Source: an uncultured Clostridium sp.
Lineage (GTDB): Bacteria > Bacillota > Clostridia > Clostridiales > Clostridiaceae
Assembly (NCBI RefSeq): GCF_934754925.1
Contig: NZ_CAKVJA010000023.1
Coordinates: 1 to 41,208, forward strand
Direction of reading: 5' to 3'
Length of the DNA stretch: 41,208 bases
Position 1 is the stretch's first letter. The number at the start of each line of letters is the position of its first letter. A program made the translations under genes and the position numbers. This document shows, piece after piece, positions 14,949-23,879 of this stretch. The notes beneath the pieces are model-generated. The model was given only the letters and a program-made list of their open reading frames with translations. It did no database searches and was not told where the DNA came from.

Positions 14949-17234
14949 TTATATATTATTTTTAATCATTCCCATAACTATTTTTTCTGACGTTATTGGT
15001 AATGTTCTTACATTAACCTTAGTTGCATTATATACAGCATGAGCTAATGCTGGAGATGGCGTATTTATAACAATTTCCCCTATAGACTTAGCTCCAAATG
15101 GTCCTGTTTGTTCAAAACTTGATTCAAATTCAACTCTAATATTACCAACATCAAGTCTTGTAGGTATCTTATATTGAAGGAATGAATCATTTCTCATCTT
15201 TCCTTTTTCAGTATAAGTAATATCCTCATAAAGTGCCATTCCTATCCCTTGTGCTATTCCACCTTCCGCTTGAATTCTTGCTAAATTAGGATTAACAACA
15301 GTTCCACAGTCTACAACTGCAACATAGTCAATTATATCTACTTTTCCCGTTAACTTATCCACTTCAGTTTCAACAATACCAACCATAAATGGAGGTGGTG
15401 AAACCTCTGAATAATGTGATTCACTTTCACTTATAGTTCTAAATCCACCAACTAAAGTATTATTAGCTATATCAACTAACGTTATTTCTTTTTCATCAAC
15501 TACTGAATATACCTTTTTCCCATCAAACTCTAAATTTTCAATTGGACAATTTAATGATTTTGCAGCCTCTTCAACAATTCTCTTTCTCATTTTTTCACAA
15601 GTTTTAATAACAGCTCCACCTGTTATATAAGTCGTACTAGATGCATATGAACCTGTATCATATGGACTTTGGTCTGTATCAACACCATGGACAATAATAT
15701 TATCTATATCACAATCTAAACAGTCAGCTGCCATTTGTGCTAATATTGTATCACATCCTGTACCCATATCAGCAGCACCAATCATTAACGTATAGAATCC
15801 ATCATCATTAAGCTTTATTTCAACTGCAGCTGTATCCACTGATGATATACCTGACCCTTGCATAGCCATAGCTACACCAACAGATCTTACTTTTCCATTT
15901 CCCATATCTCTACATGGATATTTATTATCCCAATCAATCATTTCCTTAGCTCTCGATAAACATCTATCTAAAGCACAGCTATTTGCTTGTTCGTTATAAT
16001 ATGCAGGCATTATTTGTCCTTCAGCAACCATATTCATTTCTCTTAACTTAATAGGATCAATATTAAGCTTGTCTGCTAATTCATTTACAGCTGATTCTAA
16101 TGCAAATAACCCTTGAGTAGCTCCATATCCTCTATAAGCTCCAGCGCCCATAGTATTAGAATAAACAACATCATATTCAAATTTATATGCTTTTGCTCCA
16201 TTATAAAGAGGCATTGATTTATGTCCAGATAGCCCAACAGTAGTTGGTCCATGATCTCCATATGCTCCAGCATTAGATAAAGTATACATATAAATAGCCT
16301 TAATTATACCATTTTCATCTGCACCTAATTTAACTTTAATCTCCATTTCGTGTCTTGGACTACCATTTGTCATACTTTCTTCACGAGTATAAACCATTTT
16401 AGCAGGCTTTCCAGTTTTCATTGTAACTATAGCTGGGAATATTTCTGCAACAACACTTTGCTTTGCCCCAAATCCCCCACCTATTCTTGGCTTAATTACC
16501 CTTATCTTAGACTTCGGAATATCTAAAGCATTAGCTAATATACGTCTTACATGGAAAGGAACTTGAGTTGCACTTGTTATATTTAACCTTCCATATGTAT
16601 CAAGCTCAGTAAATGCTCTGAAAGTTTCCATCATAGCTTGGCTATTAGCTTTAGTATGATAAGTTTGTTCTATTATATGAGCACATTTACTTAATTCTTC
16701 ATCCACATCACCATAAGTAAAATCGCCTTTTGAGCATATATTTCTATTTTTATCTGCATTAACCCAATCATTTAAAACAACAAAATTTTCTTCTGGATGA
16801 ACTATAACTTTATTATCTAAAGATTCTCTAAAATCTAAAACTGCTTCTAAAACTTCATATTTAACTTTAATTAAATTTAATGCTTTATTAACAGCCTTTT
16901 CATTTTCACCAGCAACTATAGCAACTGGATCTCCAACACATCTAAGTCTTTTATCTAAAATTAATCTATCATATGGACTTGGTTCTGGATAAGATTGTCC
17001 TGCAGTTGTAAATCTCTTTTGTGGAACATCCTTATATGTTAATATACATTCTATTCCTGGTACTTTACTTGCTATAGTTGTATTTATATCTTCTATTAAA
17101 GCATGTGCATGAGGACTTCTAAGCACTTTAACTATTAAACAATTACTTGGTGCTATATCATCTGTATAAACTGGCTTACCAGTAAGTAATGACATAGCGT
17201 CCTTTTTTCTTATCCCCTTATTAACGTATTTCAT
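14949..17234 (-). CDS. Xanthine dehydrogenase-type molybdopterin-binding subunit
   Basis: This 761-residue large subunit belongs to the molybdenum hydroxylase family. The N-terminal a/b-hammerhead domain (about 15-125) is followed by the molybdopterin-binding domain. Visible motifs are GGGFGAKQS (about 254), the GAYRGYGATQGLFALES segment (about 370), GSYASSTTYITGGAV (about 530) and the C-terminal GPFGAKSIGE with the general-base Glu720. It forms a heterotrimer with the FAD and [2Fe-2S] subunits encoded just upstream. An NCS2 purine-type permease heads the operon, so xanthine or a related purine is the likely substrate. Whether the site carries a sulfido or selenido ligand cannot be seen. AGGAGG precedes the ATG, and only two bases separate it from the iron-sulfur gene. 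Confidence 0.93.
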   Translation of the reverse strand: MKYVNKGIRKKDAMSLLTGKPVYTDDIAPSNCLIVKVLRSPHAHALIEDINTTIASKVPGIECILTYKDVPQKRFTTAGQSYPEPSPYDRLILDKRLRCVGDPVAIVAGENEKAVNKALNLIKVKYEVLEAVLDFRESLDNKVIVHPEENFVVLNDWVNADKNRNICSKGDFTYGDVDEELSKCAHIIEQTYHTKANSQAMMETFRAFTELDTYGRLNITSATQVPFHVRRILANALDIPKSKIRVIKPRIGGGFGAKQSVVAEIFPAIVTMKTGKPAKMVYTREESMTNGSPRHEMEIKVKLGADENGIIKAIYMYTLSNAGAYGDHGPTTVGLSGHKSMPLYNGAKAYKFEYDVVYSNTMGAGAYRGYGATQGLFALESAVNELADKLNIDPIKLREMNMVAEGQIMPAYYNEQANSCALDRCLSRAKEMIDWDNKYPCRDMGNGKVRSVGVAMAMQGSGISSVDTAAVEIKLNDDGFYTLMIGAADMGTGCDTILAQMAADCLDCDIDNIIVHGVDTDQSPYDTGSYASSTTYITGGAVIKTCEKMRKRIVEEAAKSLNCPIENLEFDGKKVYSVVDEKEITLVDIANNTLVGGFRTISESESHYSEVSPPPFMVGIVETEVDKLTGKVDIIDYVAVVDCGTVVNPNLARIQAEGGIAQGIGMALYEDITYTEKGKMRNDSFLQYKIPTRLDVGNIRVEFESSFEQTGPFGAKSIGEIVINTPSPALAHAVYNATKVNVRTLPITSEKIVMGMIKNNI

Positions 17235-17236
17235 CT

Positions 17237-17695
17237 TTAGTCCTCCTTTTTAGCTGCCAAGAAATTTTTAATTGCTCTTAATTGACTCATATAGCCTGTA
17301 CATCTACAAAGATTACCTGCTAAATAATGTTTAATTTCATCTTCAGTAGGATTCTCCAACTCTTTCTTCATAGCTAATACATTCATCACAAACCCCGGGC
17401 TACAGAATCCGCATTGCTCTGCACCTTGGTCTGCCATAAAAGCTCCAAATTCTTCTGCTTCTTCTTTTAACCCTTCAAGAGTAGTTACTTTCTTGCCATT
17501 TGCCTTCATCACAAGAGTACTACATGATAAAACAGGCTTTCCATCTAAATGAACAGTACATAACCCACAATTGGCAGTTTCACAACCTCTTTTTACACTT
17601 AAAAAGCCTTTACTTCTTACATAATCAATTAATAACGTATCTGCTTCTACATTATCTTGAAAAAGTTTATTATTTATCCATAGTTTAATTTCCAT
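17237..17695 (-). CDS. Xanthine dehydrogenase-type [2Fe-2S] subunit
   Basis: This 152-residue subunit carries two clusters. A plant-type ferredoxin cluster is at Cys38, Cys43, Cys46 and Cys58, and a second one in the alpha-helical domain at Cys95, Cys98, Cys130 and Cys132 (CGFC and CRC). It passes electrons from the molybdenum site to FAD. I start it at ATG 17693-17695, which has AGGAGG six bases upstream inside the end of the FAD subunit gene; the frame also offers a GTG at 17716 without a good site. The start overlaps the upstream gene's stop by about 11 bases, showing tight coupling. Confidence 0.94.
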   Translation of the reverse strand: MEIKLWINNKLFQDNVEADTLLIDYVRSKGFLSVKRGCETANCGLCTVHLDGKPVLSCSTLVMKANGKKVTTLEGLKEEAEEFGAFMADQGAEQCGFCSPGFVMNVLAMKKELENPTEDEIKHYLAGNLCRCTGYMSQLRAIKNFLAAKKED

Positions 17696-18482
17696 AGCTT
17701 CCTCCTGTAATTTCACTTATTGCTCTATTTATAAATACTTTAGCAAGTATTTGTCTATATTCTTTACTTCCTCTCATGTTACCATCAAATTTAACATTTT
17801 TCATAACATATTCAACTACTTCATCAACTTCATTTTGAGTTGGAACTTCACTTAAAAGCTCTGCTGCATTTACATTCATAGCCTTTTGTGGTCTAGCTCC
17901 AATTACTATATTCCATCTATTATTTAACCTTGATACTGCAACTGCTAAAGTAGGAATATCAGTTGCACTATTTCTATGAGTTAAATATGCAGTTTTTCTA
18001 TTATCTTTCTTTATTATAATTCTTACTAAAATATCATTATCATAAGGCATATCTCTATATTCAGAAAGTGGAATAATTCCTCCATTAAATAGTTCTACAT
18101 ATGTCTCTAATGATAAAAGTGCTGTTAATATATCTGAAAATCCAAATCTTGAATAAACACTTCCACCAATAGTAGCGCAATTTCTAAATTGAACACCTAC
18201 TATATGTATAACTGATTTTGCTATTATTCCATCAAAATAGGAATTCAACGATTCATTAGTTTCTAATTGTCTTAATGTACACATACACCCTATTTTAAAA
18301 CATTCTTCATCTTCTTCAACTTTATCTAGTCCTAAGGCTGATAAATCAATGGCAGTTTGAATATTTCTTCCTCCCATCTTTAACCAGCCTATTCCTCCTA
18401 ATACCACATTATTTCTTTTTTGATTTAATTCATAAGCTTGTTCTAAGCTTTCTGCTACTACATAATTTCTGATGCTAAACAA
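17685..18482 (-). CDS. Xanthine dehydrogenase-type FAD-binding subunit
   Basis: This 265-residue protein has the CO dehydrogenase flavoprotein-type FAD fold. Visible parts are VLGGIGWLKMGGRNIQTAIDLS (about 27-48), the VGVQFRNCATIGGSV flavin loop (about 93-107) and a C-terminal helical domain. The start is a TTG with GGAGGAG six bases upstream. It lies about 70 bases downstream of the purine permease gene, with an imperfect hairpin (AAAGAAGGC...GCCTCTTT) in that gap and no U run, so it is probably transcribed with the permease. Its last codons contain the ribosome binding site for the iron-sulfur subunit. Confidence 0.91.
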   Translation of the reverse strand: MFSIRNYVVAESLEQAYELNQKRNNVVLGGIGWLKMGGRNIQTAIDLSALGLDKVEEDEECFKIGCMCTLRQLETNESLNSYFDGIIAKSVIHIVGVQFRNCATIGGSVYSRFGFSDILTALLSLETYVELFNGGIIPLSEYRDMPYDNDILVRIIIKKDNRKTAYLTHRNSATDIPTLAVAVSRLNNRWNIVIGARPQKAMNVNAAELLSEVPTQNEVDEVVEYVMKNVKFDGNMRGSKEYRQILAKVFINRAISEITGGSYGN

Positions 18483-18555
18483 ATTTTTCTCCTCCTATAA
18501 ACATAATAAAGAGGCTATATCTATTTATCCGATATATGCCTTCTTTATATAACTT

Positions 18556-19872
18556 TTATACACTTACTGCTTCAATTTTATCTTTATTCTTTGGTAATAC
18601 TAAATTTAATATAGTTGCTATAACGAAGGTCATTATTATTCCATTTTGTGCAAATATATTACTAACCCAAGTTGGTAATTGTGCTAAAGCCTCTGGAACA
18701 TTTCCTATTCCAACACCTATACCTATAGCTAATGCCACTATTAAACCATTTCTACCATCTAATTTTTCTCTAAATAGTGATTGTAATCCACTTACAAATA
18801 TCATTGAGAACATTATAACCGCCGCTCCTCCAAGTACTGATTGTGGCATTACTGAAAGTATTGCACTTAATTTAGGGAAGAATCCTGCTAAAATTAAGAA
18901 TAAAGCACCAGTCATAATAACAAATTTATTTACAACTTTAGTTACAGCAACAAGACCAACATTTTGGCTAAATGAAGTATTTGGAGCTATTCCAAATATA
19001 GCTGCTATAAAGCTTGAAACACCATCTGCAACAACTCCACCTGATAGCTCTTTGTCAGTTGCTTCTCTATCAAGTCCCCCCACTGCTATTGCAGAAATAT
19101 CTCCAATTGTTTCTACTGTAGTTGCAATATACATTATTGCCATTGAAATAATTGCATCTAATCTAAATTCGAATCCCATAGCAAATGGTCTAGGTAAACT
19201 TATCCATGCAGCTTCTTTTACAGCTGTAAAATCAACCATTCCCATTACTATTGATAATATGTATCCAATTATTATTCCTATTAAAATAGCTGATGTTTTT
19301 ATAAATCCCTTAGTAAAATTTTGTAATATTATTATTACTAAAATTACTACTGTTCCAACTATCAAATGTTTTGGTGAACCAAAATCAGCTGAACCAGATC
19401 CACCAGCAAAATATTTAATCCCTACTGGAAGTAATGAAAGTCCTATTGAAATAACAACTAAACTTGTTACTATAGGCGGAAATAATTTTCTTAACGGCTT
19501 AATGAAGAATCCTAAAACCATCTCTAACAATGCTCCAACTAACGAAGCTCCCATTATTGCTGAATATCCATAAGTCACACCTATAGCATTTTGAGTTCCT
19601 ATAAATCCTGAACTTGTCCCCATAACCACAGGCAATCCACTTCCTACTTTAAAGAATGGATATAATTGAATTAATGTTGCAACACCTGCCACAAACATTG
19701 AATTTTGAATTAACATTGATTTTGTTTCTAAAGGAATATCTAAAAGTCCGCATACTATAATTAACGGTGATACATTTCCTAAAAACATTGCTAATACATG
19801 TTGAATCCCCAATGGAATAGCTTGTTTTAAAGGTACCTTTCCTTCTAACTCATAAATACTTCCAACTTTCAT
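18556..19872 (-). CDS. NCS2 family xanthine/uracil-type permease
   Basis: This 438-residue membrane protein has the 14-helix NCS2 plan. Recognisable parts are QHVLAMFLGNVSPLIIVCG near the N-terminus, LPVVMGTSSGFIGT in helix 3, and the region TVETIGDISAIAVGG followed by DGVSSFIAAIFGIAPNTSFSQNVGLVAVTKVVNK. I start it at ATG 19870-19872 because AGGGGGA precedes it; the frame continues 33 codons upstream through a promoter and without a site. It heads the hydroxylase operon, so its cargo is probably xanthine or uric acid. A promoter lies at 19953-19981 with a leader of about 75 bases, too short for a purine riboswitch. Confidence 0.92.
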   Translation of the reverse strand: MKVGSIYELEGKVPLKQAIPLGIQHVLAMFLGNVSPLIIVCGLLDIPLETKSMLIQNSMFVAGVATLIQLYPFFKVGSGLPVVMGTSSGFIGTQNAIGVTYGYSAIMGASLVGALLEMVLGFFIKPLRKLFPPIVTSLVVISIGLSLLPVGIKYFAGGSGSADFGSPKHLIVGTVVILVIIILQNFTKGFIKTSAILIGIIIGYILSIVMGMVDFTAVKEAAWISLPRPFAMGFEFRLDAIISMAIMYIATTVETIGDISAIAVGGLDREATDKELSGGVVADGVSSFIAAIFGIAPNTSFSQNVGLVAVTKVVNKFVIMTGALFLILAGFFPKLSAILSVMPQSVLGGAAVIMFSMIFVSGLQSLFREKLDGRNGLIVALAIGIGVGIGNVPEALAQLPTWVSNIFAQNGIIMTFVIATILNLVLPKNKDKIEAVSV

Positions 19873-19952
19873 TACATGTCCCCCTAAAATAATAAACTTC
19901 CTACGAATAATATTTGTTTTATTTAATTTAATATACGTGTTTTTATATGATG

Positions 19953-19981
19953 ATTTTATCATATATTTCATATTTTGTGAA
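19953..19981 (-). promoter_or_regulatory. Promoter of the purine permease-hydroxylase operon
   Basis: The minus strand has TTCACA (19976-19981), 17 bp and TAAAAT (19953-19958). Downstream in the leader is the imperfect palindrome ACAAATATTATTCGT (about 19903-19917), a possible operator. Confidence 0.6.
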
Positions 19982-20051
19982 CATTTTTATTTATATTTTT
20001 ACATATTTTTCGTATTTTTATTATTATAAGCTTCATACCATACAAAAAAAA

Positions 20052-20098
20052 CAAAAAGAAAAGGTAAAATTTCTAAAAACTACTTACCCTTTCCTTTT
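20052..20098 (-). terminator. Terminator after the XdhC-like gene
   Basis: On the minus strand AAAAGGAAAGGGTAA pairs with TTACCTTTTCTTTTT; the two imperfect positions become G-U pairs on this strand. T-rich sequence follows. Confidence 0.65.
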
Positions 20099-20136
20099 AT
20101 AATAAATCATTATAATTTACAATATAATTTTCGTAT

Positions 20137-21171
20137 TTACTCTATATATTCAAAAAGAACTTTTATTGTTCCTCCACATGCCATTCCTAATTTTGCAGCT
20201 ACTGTATTAGATAAATCATAAGTTTCAATATGTGAACTTTTTTCTTTTATTAATTCTATTGCTTTTTCATATACTGCATTTTCTACACTACCTCCACCAA
20301 TAGTTCCAGTGAATGTTCCATCCTCCATTACAAGCATTTTTGCATCAATACCTCTTGGTGACGATCCTCTCTTATCTAAAATACTAACTAAAACCTTGCC
20401 ATCTTTATCACAAACAATCTCTTTTAATATTTCTTCATCAATACTTAATACATTATCATTATTCTTTTCTTGAATAATTTGTGCCATAATACTTACTGCT
20501 ATTTCAGCAGGAGTCTTAGCACCTATATTAATACCAATTGGAGCATTAACCTTATTTATATCCTCTGTATTATATCCCTTCTCCAATAATTGTCTTATAG
20601 AATTGGCCACTTTTGCTTTACTCCCTATCATTCCTAAATATCTAAATTCATTTTTTAATATTTTTTCAACACATTCTTGATCGGCTCTATGACCTCGTGT
20701 AACAACAACAAAATACGAATTCTTATTAAAATCTATATTTTCTAATGCATTAGTAAAACTGTCACATATTATATTATCAACCGCTGGAAATCTTTCTTTA
20801 TTTGCAAACTCTTCCCTATCATCTATAACAGTTGTATTAAAATCTAACATTTTAGCCATACTTGCTAATGATAAAGCTATATGTCCCCCTCCACAAATTA
20901 TAAGGCTAGGTTTTGATATAAGTTGCTCTATACTAATCTCAATATCATCATTTATTTTTACTATTTTCCCAAACTCATTAAAATTAATTTTATCTATAAC
21001 TGCTTTGTAAAACTCCATATTTTCTTGTTCTTCAATTATTATTTCGTTATCAACTTTTAATATCTTTTTTCCCAGATGCTTGTCCTTTTTATCTTTAACA
21101 ATAGTTGCTATATAGATATTTTTATTATTATCTAACTCTTCTTTTACCCTTTTATAAAATTCCCTATTCAT
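20137..21171 (-). CDS. XdhC/CoxI-family molybdenum hydroxylase maturation factor
   Basis: XdhC proteins bind molybdenum cofactor, help sulfurate it and pass it to xanthine dehydrogenase-type enzymes. This 344-residue protein has a Rossmann domain at about 86-235 (LIICGGGHIALSLASMAK, then VVTRGHRADQECVEKIL and LGMIGSKAK). The CoxI domain with its signature (SSPRGIDAKMLVMEDGTFTG, GGGSVENAVYEKAI, GMACGGTIKVLFEY) follows at about 245-344. In E. coli-type XdhC the CoxI part precedes the Rossmann part, so the order is reversed here, with about 80 N-terminal residues that may be a decayed first CoxI copy. It has its own GAGGTGA site and terminator, and lies just upstream of the hydroxylase operon. 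Confidence 0.85.
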   Translation of the reverse strand: MNREFYKRVKEELDNNKNIYIATIVKDKKDKHLGKKILKVDNEIIIEEQENMEFYKAVIDKINFNEFGKIVKINDDIEISIEQLISKPSLIICGGGHIALSLASMAKMLDFNTTVIDDREEFANKERFPAVDNIICDSFTNALENIDFNKNSYFVVVTRGHRADQECVEKILKNEFRYLGMIGSKAKVANSIRQLLEKGYNTEDINKVNAPIGINIGAKTPAEIAVSIMAQIIQEKNNDNVLSIDEEILKEIVCDKDGKVLVSILDKRGSSPRGIDAKMLVMEDGTFTGTIGGGSVENAVYEKAIELIKEKSSHIETYDLSNTVAAKLGMACGGTIKVLFEYIE

Positions 21172-21412
21172 ATTTTCACCTCTTGTAAATTTTGTATATA
21201 TTTATATTTTATATAAATTTCAATTTATTTCTATAAAAAATAGTATATTGATTTTTTGCTAAATTAACTTCCCATTTCTCTAACTATAAGTAACTTGTTA
21301 TTTAAATTAGTCATATAATAATATAGCTTATATCAATTATTCACCTTTAAACAAACATATTCATAAATTAAAATGTATGAAACTTTATATATTATTTCAA
21401 GGGAGGTTTACT
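21172..21412. other. Intergenic region between XdhC-like and Ser/Thr-rich protein genes
   Basis: About 240 AT-rich bases separate divergently transcribed genes. Apart from the two ribosome binding sites I see no strong promoter pair, repeat or RNA gene. Confidence 0.4.
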
Positions 21413-22198
21413 ATGAGAGAATTGTCATTATCATATGCAGATGCCAACTCTGGCAATAATGCTAGTACTATAGGTTGGATTAATTTTGGTAATATTTTTT
21501 TAAATCCTGGTGAAATCTTGACAGGATTGTATGTAAGACTTTTTGATGGGTCTATCTTATCATTTGATTTGAAAAATGATTCTAATACTGATACTGGATT
21601 TGCCTTAAGATCTACTTCAGTTCCAGTAACATCAGATAGTAATTTTGGAGTATTGGGTTATACAAATATTTCTGGAAATATTGCACTAATAAAAACACCT
21701 TTACCTACTAGTGTAGAAGGTGAAGACTCCGCTTTATTTACATTATCAAATATATCATATTTAAGTTCTTCCGGTACTCCTATCTCTAGGTTTACATTAA
21801 ATGTTGTAGATTTATATAATTTAAATTCATCTGAGGATCCAAGCGGGGACTTCCAACAATATATTACTAATGGTACACAATGGAATTTAGTAGAACTAAT
21901 AGGTAGAGGTCCTGCACCAATTATTGATATTACTAACGAAAGCTCAACCCCAATAACAATATCAACCCTTACAAATGGAATAACTCCATTAGCTGTTGAA
22001 GATTCCATAAGTGTAGCTGATATCACATATCCTACTGCCGATACTAGAACACCTATTTTATCAACTGAGTCACCTAGCTTTATTCAATCACATTTTATAG
22101 CTACTACAACTAATCCAATTCAAGGTTTTGCAATTGGAATATCAACCCCAAATCCTAATGCAATCTGTCGTTCAAGAGGTGTAAATTTATTTAGATAA
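21413..22198 (+). CDS. Ser/Thr-rich adhesin-like protein beside glycosyltransferase genes
   Basis: I do not recognise this 261-residue protein by name. It is rich in Ser, Thr, Asn, Ile and Leu with almost no Cys (one, in NAICRSRGV near the C-terminus) and predicted all-beta. Sections such as STIGWINFGNIFLNPGEILTG, FGVLGYTNISGN and the LFTLSNISYLSSSGTPIS stretch resemble the N-terminal beta modules of clostridial surface proteins with conserved repeats, a weak impression only. There is no signal peptide, membrane anchor or LPXTG. The ATG at 21413 was chosen for its GGGAGG site. Convergent glycosyltransferase genes follow after a shared terminator. It could be the acceptor of the glycan made by this locus, possibly on the spore surface. 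Confidence 0.68.
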   Translation: MRELSLSYADANSGNNASTIGWINFGNIFLNPGEILTGLYVRLFDGSILSFDLKNDSNTDTGFALRSTSVPVTSDSNFGVLGYTNISGNIALIKTPLPTSVEGEDSALFTLSNISYLSSSGTPISRFTLNVVDLYNLNSSEDPSGDFQQYITNGTQWNLVELIGRGPAPIIDITNESSTPITISTLTNGITPLAVEDSISVADITYPTADTRTPILSTESPSFIQSHFIATTTNPIQGFAIGISTPNPNAICRSRGVNLFR

Positions 22199-22201
22199 AA
22201 T

Positions 22202-22240
22202 AGAAGTTTCCCCAAAAGTATGTTGGGGAAACTTCTTTTA
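22202..22240. terminator. Bidirectional terminator, Ser/Thr-rich protein / GT2
   Basis: AGAAGTTTCCCCAA (22202-22215) pairs with 22223-22236, followed by T. It lies between convergent genes. Confidence 0.85.
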
Positions 22241-22251
22241 TATTATATATT

Positions 22252-23124
22252 TTAATTACTATTCTTAATATAATAGTTAAATATTTGTTCTGCCCTATTT
22301 CTATCATAATAATTATCTTTCATAGATTTCTCATCATGAATTGATGCACAATATGGAGTTCTCTTACCTTCCTCTATTTCTTGATAGTATTTTATAACTA
22401 ATTCCTTTGATTTTTTTTCAAATATTTCATTTTGATATTTATTATCTCTAATTTTAAAACAAGTTATATTATTATTTTTCACTTTACACATATTACTCAT
22501 AATACATTCACTACACTCTATTTTTTGCTTTTGATCTATTACTATGCTTTTTACAAGTGCCATTTTGTAATTTGTAAATTTATTTATTCTAATAGAATAA
22601 TCTGAATCACATCTCCCAGTTTCCTCATTAAAATATCCCAATATATCTATTACTTCTGGTCTAATACATAAGCAATTTCCTATTAAGGCATCAATCACTC
22701 CTACTTCTACCCCATGTTTATTTAACTTCTTAGAATATATAGAATAATATCTAAGTATACTTGGTTTAACAGTAGATGCAGCCCCAATCTCTGGATATTC
22801 ATTCATAACCTCCATAAACTTTGTTATCCAATCCGATGTCATCATACAAGTATCACTATCTAAATGAAAAAAGAATTGTTCTTTTTTCCTCTTTGACATA
22901 ACATAATTTATTGCATATGCACACCCCCTATTTAAATTTAATTTCTTCTTTTCTTTAATTCTTTCATCCTTTAATGTTTTTATAAACTCCCATGTGTCAT
23001 CAGCTGAGTTACTATCTACAATATATAACTCAAAGTCATCTGTTGTTTTTAATAACGCCGTTAAATTTCTAGCCGTTAGACCTGCTCTGTTCCAACAAAT
23101 AAAACTTACAATAGGTTTATTCAC
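22252..23124 (-). CDS. GT2 family glycosyltransferase with Cys cluster (copy 1)
   Basis: This 290-residue cytosolic GT-A enzyme opens with PIVSFICWNRAGLTARNL, has the nucleotide-site VDSNSADDTW at about 36 and the metal-binding Asp-Ser-Asp at 89-91. A second acidic motif lies near 173 (GRCDSDYS). Unlike ordinary GT2 enzymes it carries four cysteines in a compact group, Cys204, Cys207, Cys213 and Cys222 (C-x2-C-x5-C-x8-C), and a C-terminal YCASIHDEKS..NYYD signature. The same layout occurs in the second copy at 23880, so these are paralogs. AGGAGGA precedes the ATG. Donor and acceptor are unknown; neighbouring genes suggest protein or polysaccharide glycosylation. Confidence 0.88.
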   Translation of the reverse strand: MNKPIVSFICWNRAGLTARNLTALLKTTDDFELYIVDSNSADDTWEFIKTLKDERIKEKKKLNLNRGCAYAINYVMSKRKKEQFFFHLDSDTCMMTSDWITKFMEVMNEYPEIGAASTVKPSILRYYSIYSKKLNKHGVEVGVIDALIGNCLCIRPEVIDILGYFNEETGRCDSDYSIRINKFTNYKMALVKSIVIDQKQKIECSECIMSNMCKVKNNNITCFKIRDNKYQNEIFEKKSKELVIKYYQEIEEGKRTPYCASIHDEKSMKDNYYDRNRAEQIFNYYIKNSN

Positions 23125-23206
23125 AGAAAAATCCTCCTATAAAACTCATAAAGTATATTTATCTATAATTAATTTATTTTGTAAATATACATTTTATAAT
23201 ATAAAG

Positions 23207-23243
23207 CAAAAACAGCTAAATCTTAATTTCAGCTGTTTTTTTA
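23207..23243 (-). terminator. Terminator after the GNAT gene
   Basis: On the minus strand AAAACAGCT pairs with AGCTGTTTTT across a 14-base loop. Confidence 0.65.
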
Positions 23244-23246
23244 AAT

Positions 23247-23801
23247 TTATACTTCTCCTTTATTTTCATTATAAAGTTCCATTAAAACAATTTCTCTATT
23301 ATTTAGATTCTTTTCCTTTATTATCTTAAATCCTATCTTTTTATATAAATTCATTGCTTTTATATTATCCTTATAAACTTCAAGTATAATCTTATTTAAC
23401 CCTAATTTATTAAATCCATATTCACATAAAAGTTTAGTTGCTATAAAAGCAATCCCCTTACATCTACTATTTAAATCGCCTATTAAAAGTCTACCAAATT
23501 CCGCAGTACTGTTACTATAATCGATATTGTATAATGCTACAGTTCCTACTGGATTATTCTTATAATTTATTATAAACATTTTATCATTTATATTGCTTTT
23601 ATATTTATCATACCATCTTATCTGATCTTCCCTTGTGATAATTCTATTATCAATAAAAACTCCCAGGGTACTTGCTGAATTTCTCCATAATCGAATTCTT
23701 TCAATATCAGTTTTCTTTATAGGATTTAAATTTACATCATTTTTAATTATATAATCATCATGTATATCTTGTGGATTTAGATCTTCTATATCCTTACTCA
23801 T
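23247..23801 (-). CDS. GNAT N-acetyltransferase, PseH/RimJ-like
   Basis: This 184-residue acyltransferase of the RimJ/PseH branch has the N-terminal IKKTDIERIRLWRNS segment followed by ITREDQIRWYDKY, the pattern seen in amino-sugar N-acetyltransferases. The acetyl-CoA part is LLIGDLNSRCKGIAFIATKLL and the C-terminal NIKAMNLYKKIGF. It would acetylate an amino group, plausibly on a sugar produced by the DegT aminotransferase at 29448. The ATG at 23799-23801 is used because GAGGTGA precedes it. It lies between the two GT2 paralogs, all on one strand, with separate terminators. Confidence 0.85.
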   Translation of the reverse strand: MSKDIEDLNPQDIHDDYIIKNDVNLNPIKKTDIERIRLWRNSASTLGVFIDNRIITREDQIRWYDKYKSNINDKMFIINYKNNPVGTVALYNIDYSNSTAEFGRLLIGDLNSRCKGIAFIATKLLCEYGFNKLGLNKIILEVYKDNIKAMNLYKKIGFKIIKEKNLNNREIVLMELYNENKGEV

Positions 23802-23879
23802 AATCACCTCTAACACTATCTTTTATAATTATCTAAATATATAAATATTAATTTTCACATTCTATATATATAAATAAAA

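Noticed and set aside
14949..17695. Selenium-dependent hydroxylase
   Set aside because: No selenophosphate synthase or other selenium genes are in the window, and the selenido ligand cannot be read from sequence; kept as ordinary molybdenum hydroxylase.
18536..19573. Long plus-strand open frame of 345 codons opposite the purine permease
   Set aside because: It is antisense to a clearly recognisable NCS2 permease, has a biased hydrophobic/Pro/Asn composition typical of a reverse-frame shadow, and no ribosome binding site.
19873..19960. Purine riboswitch ahead of the permease gene
   Set aside because: The leader from the visible promoter is only about 75 bases and lacks the conserved purine aptamer core and loop sequences.
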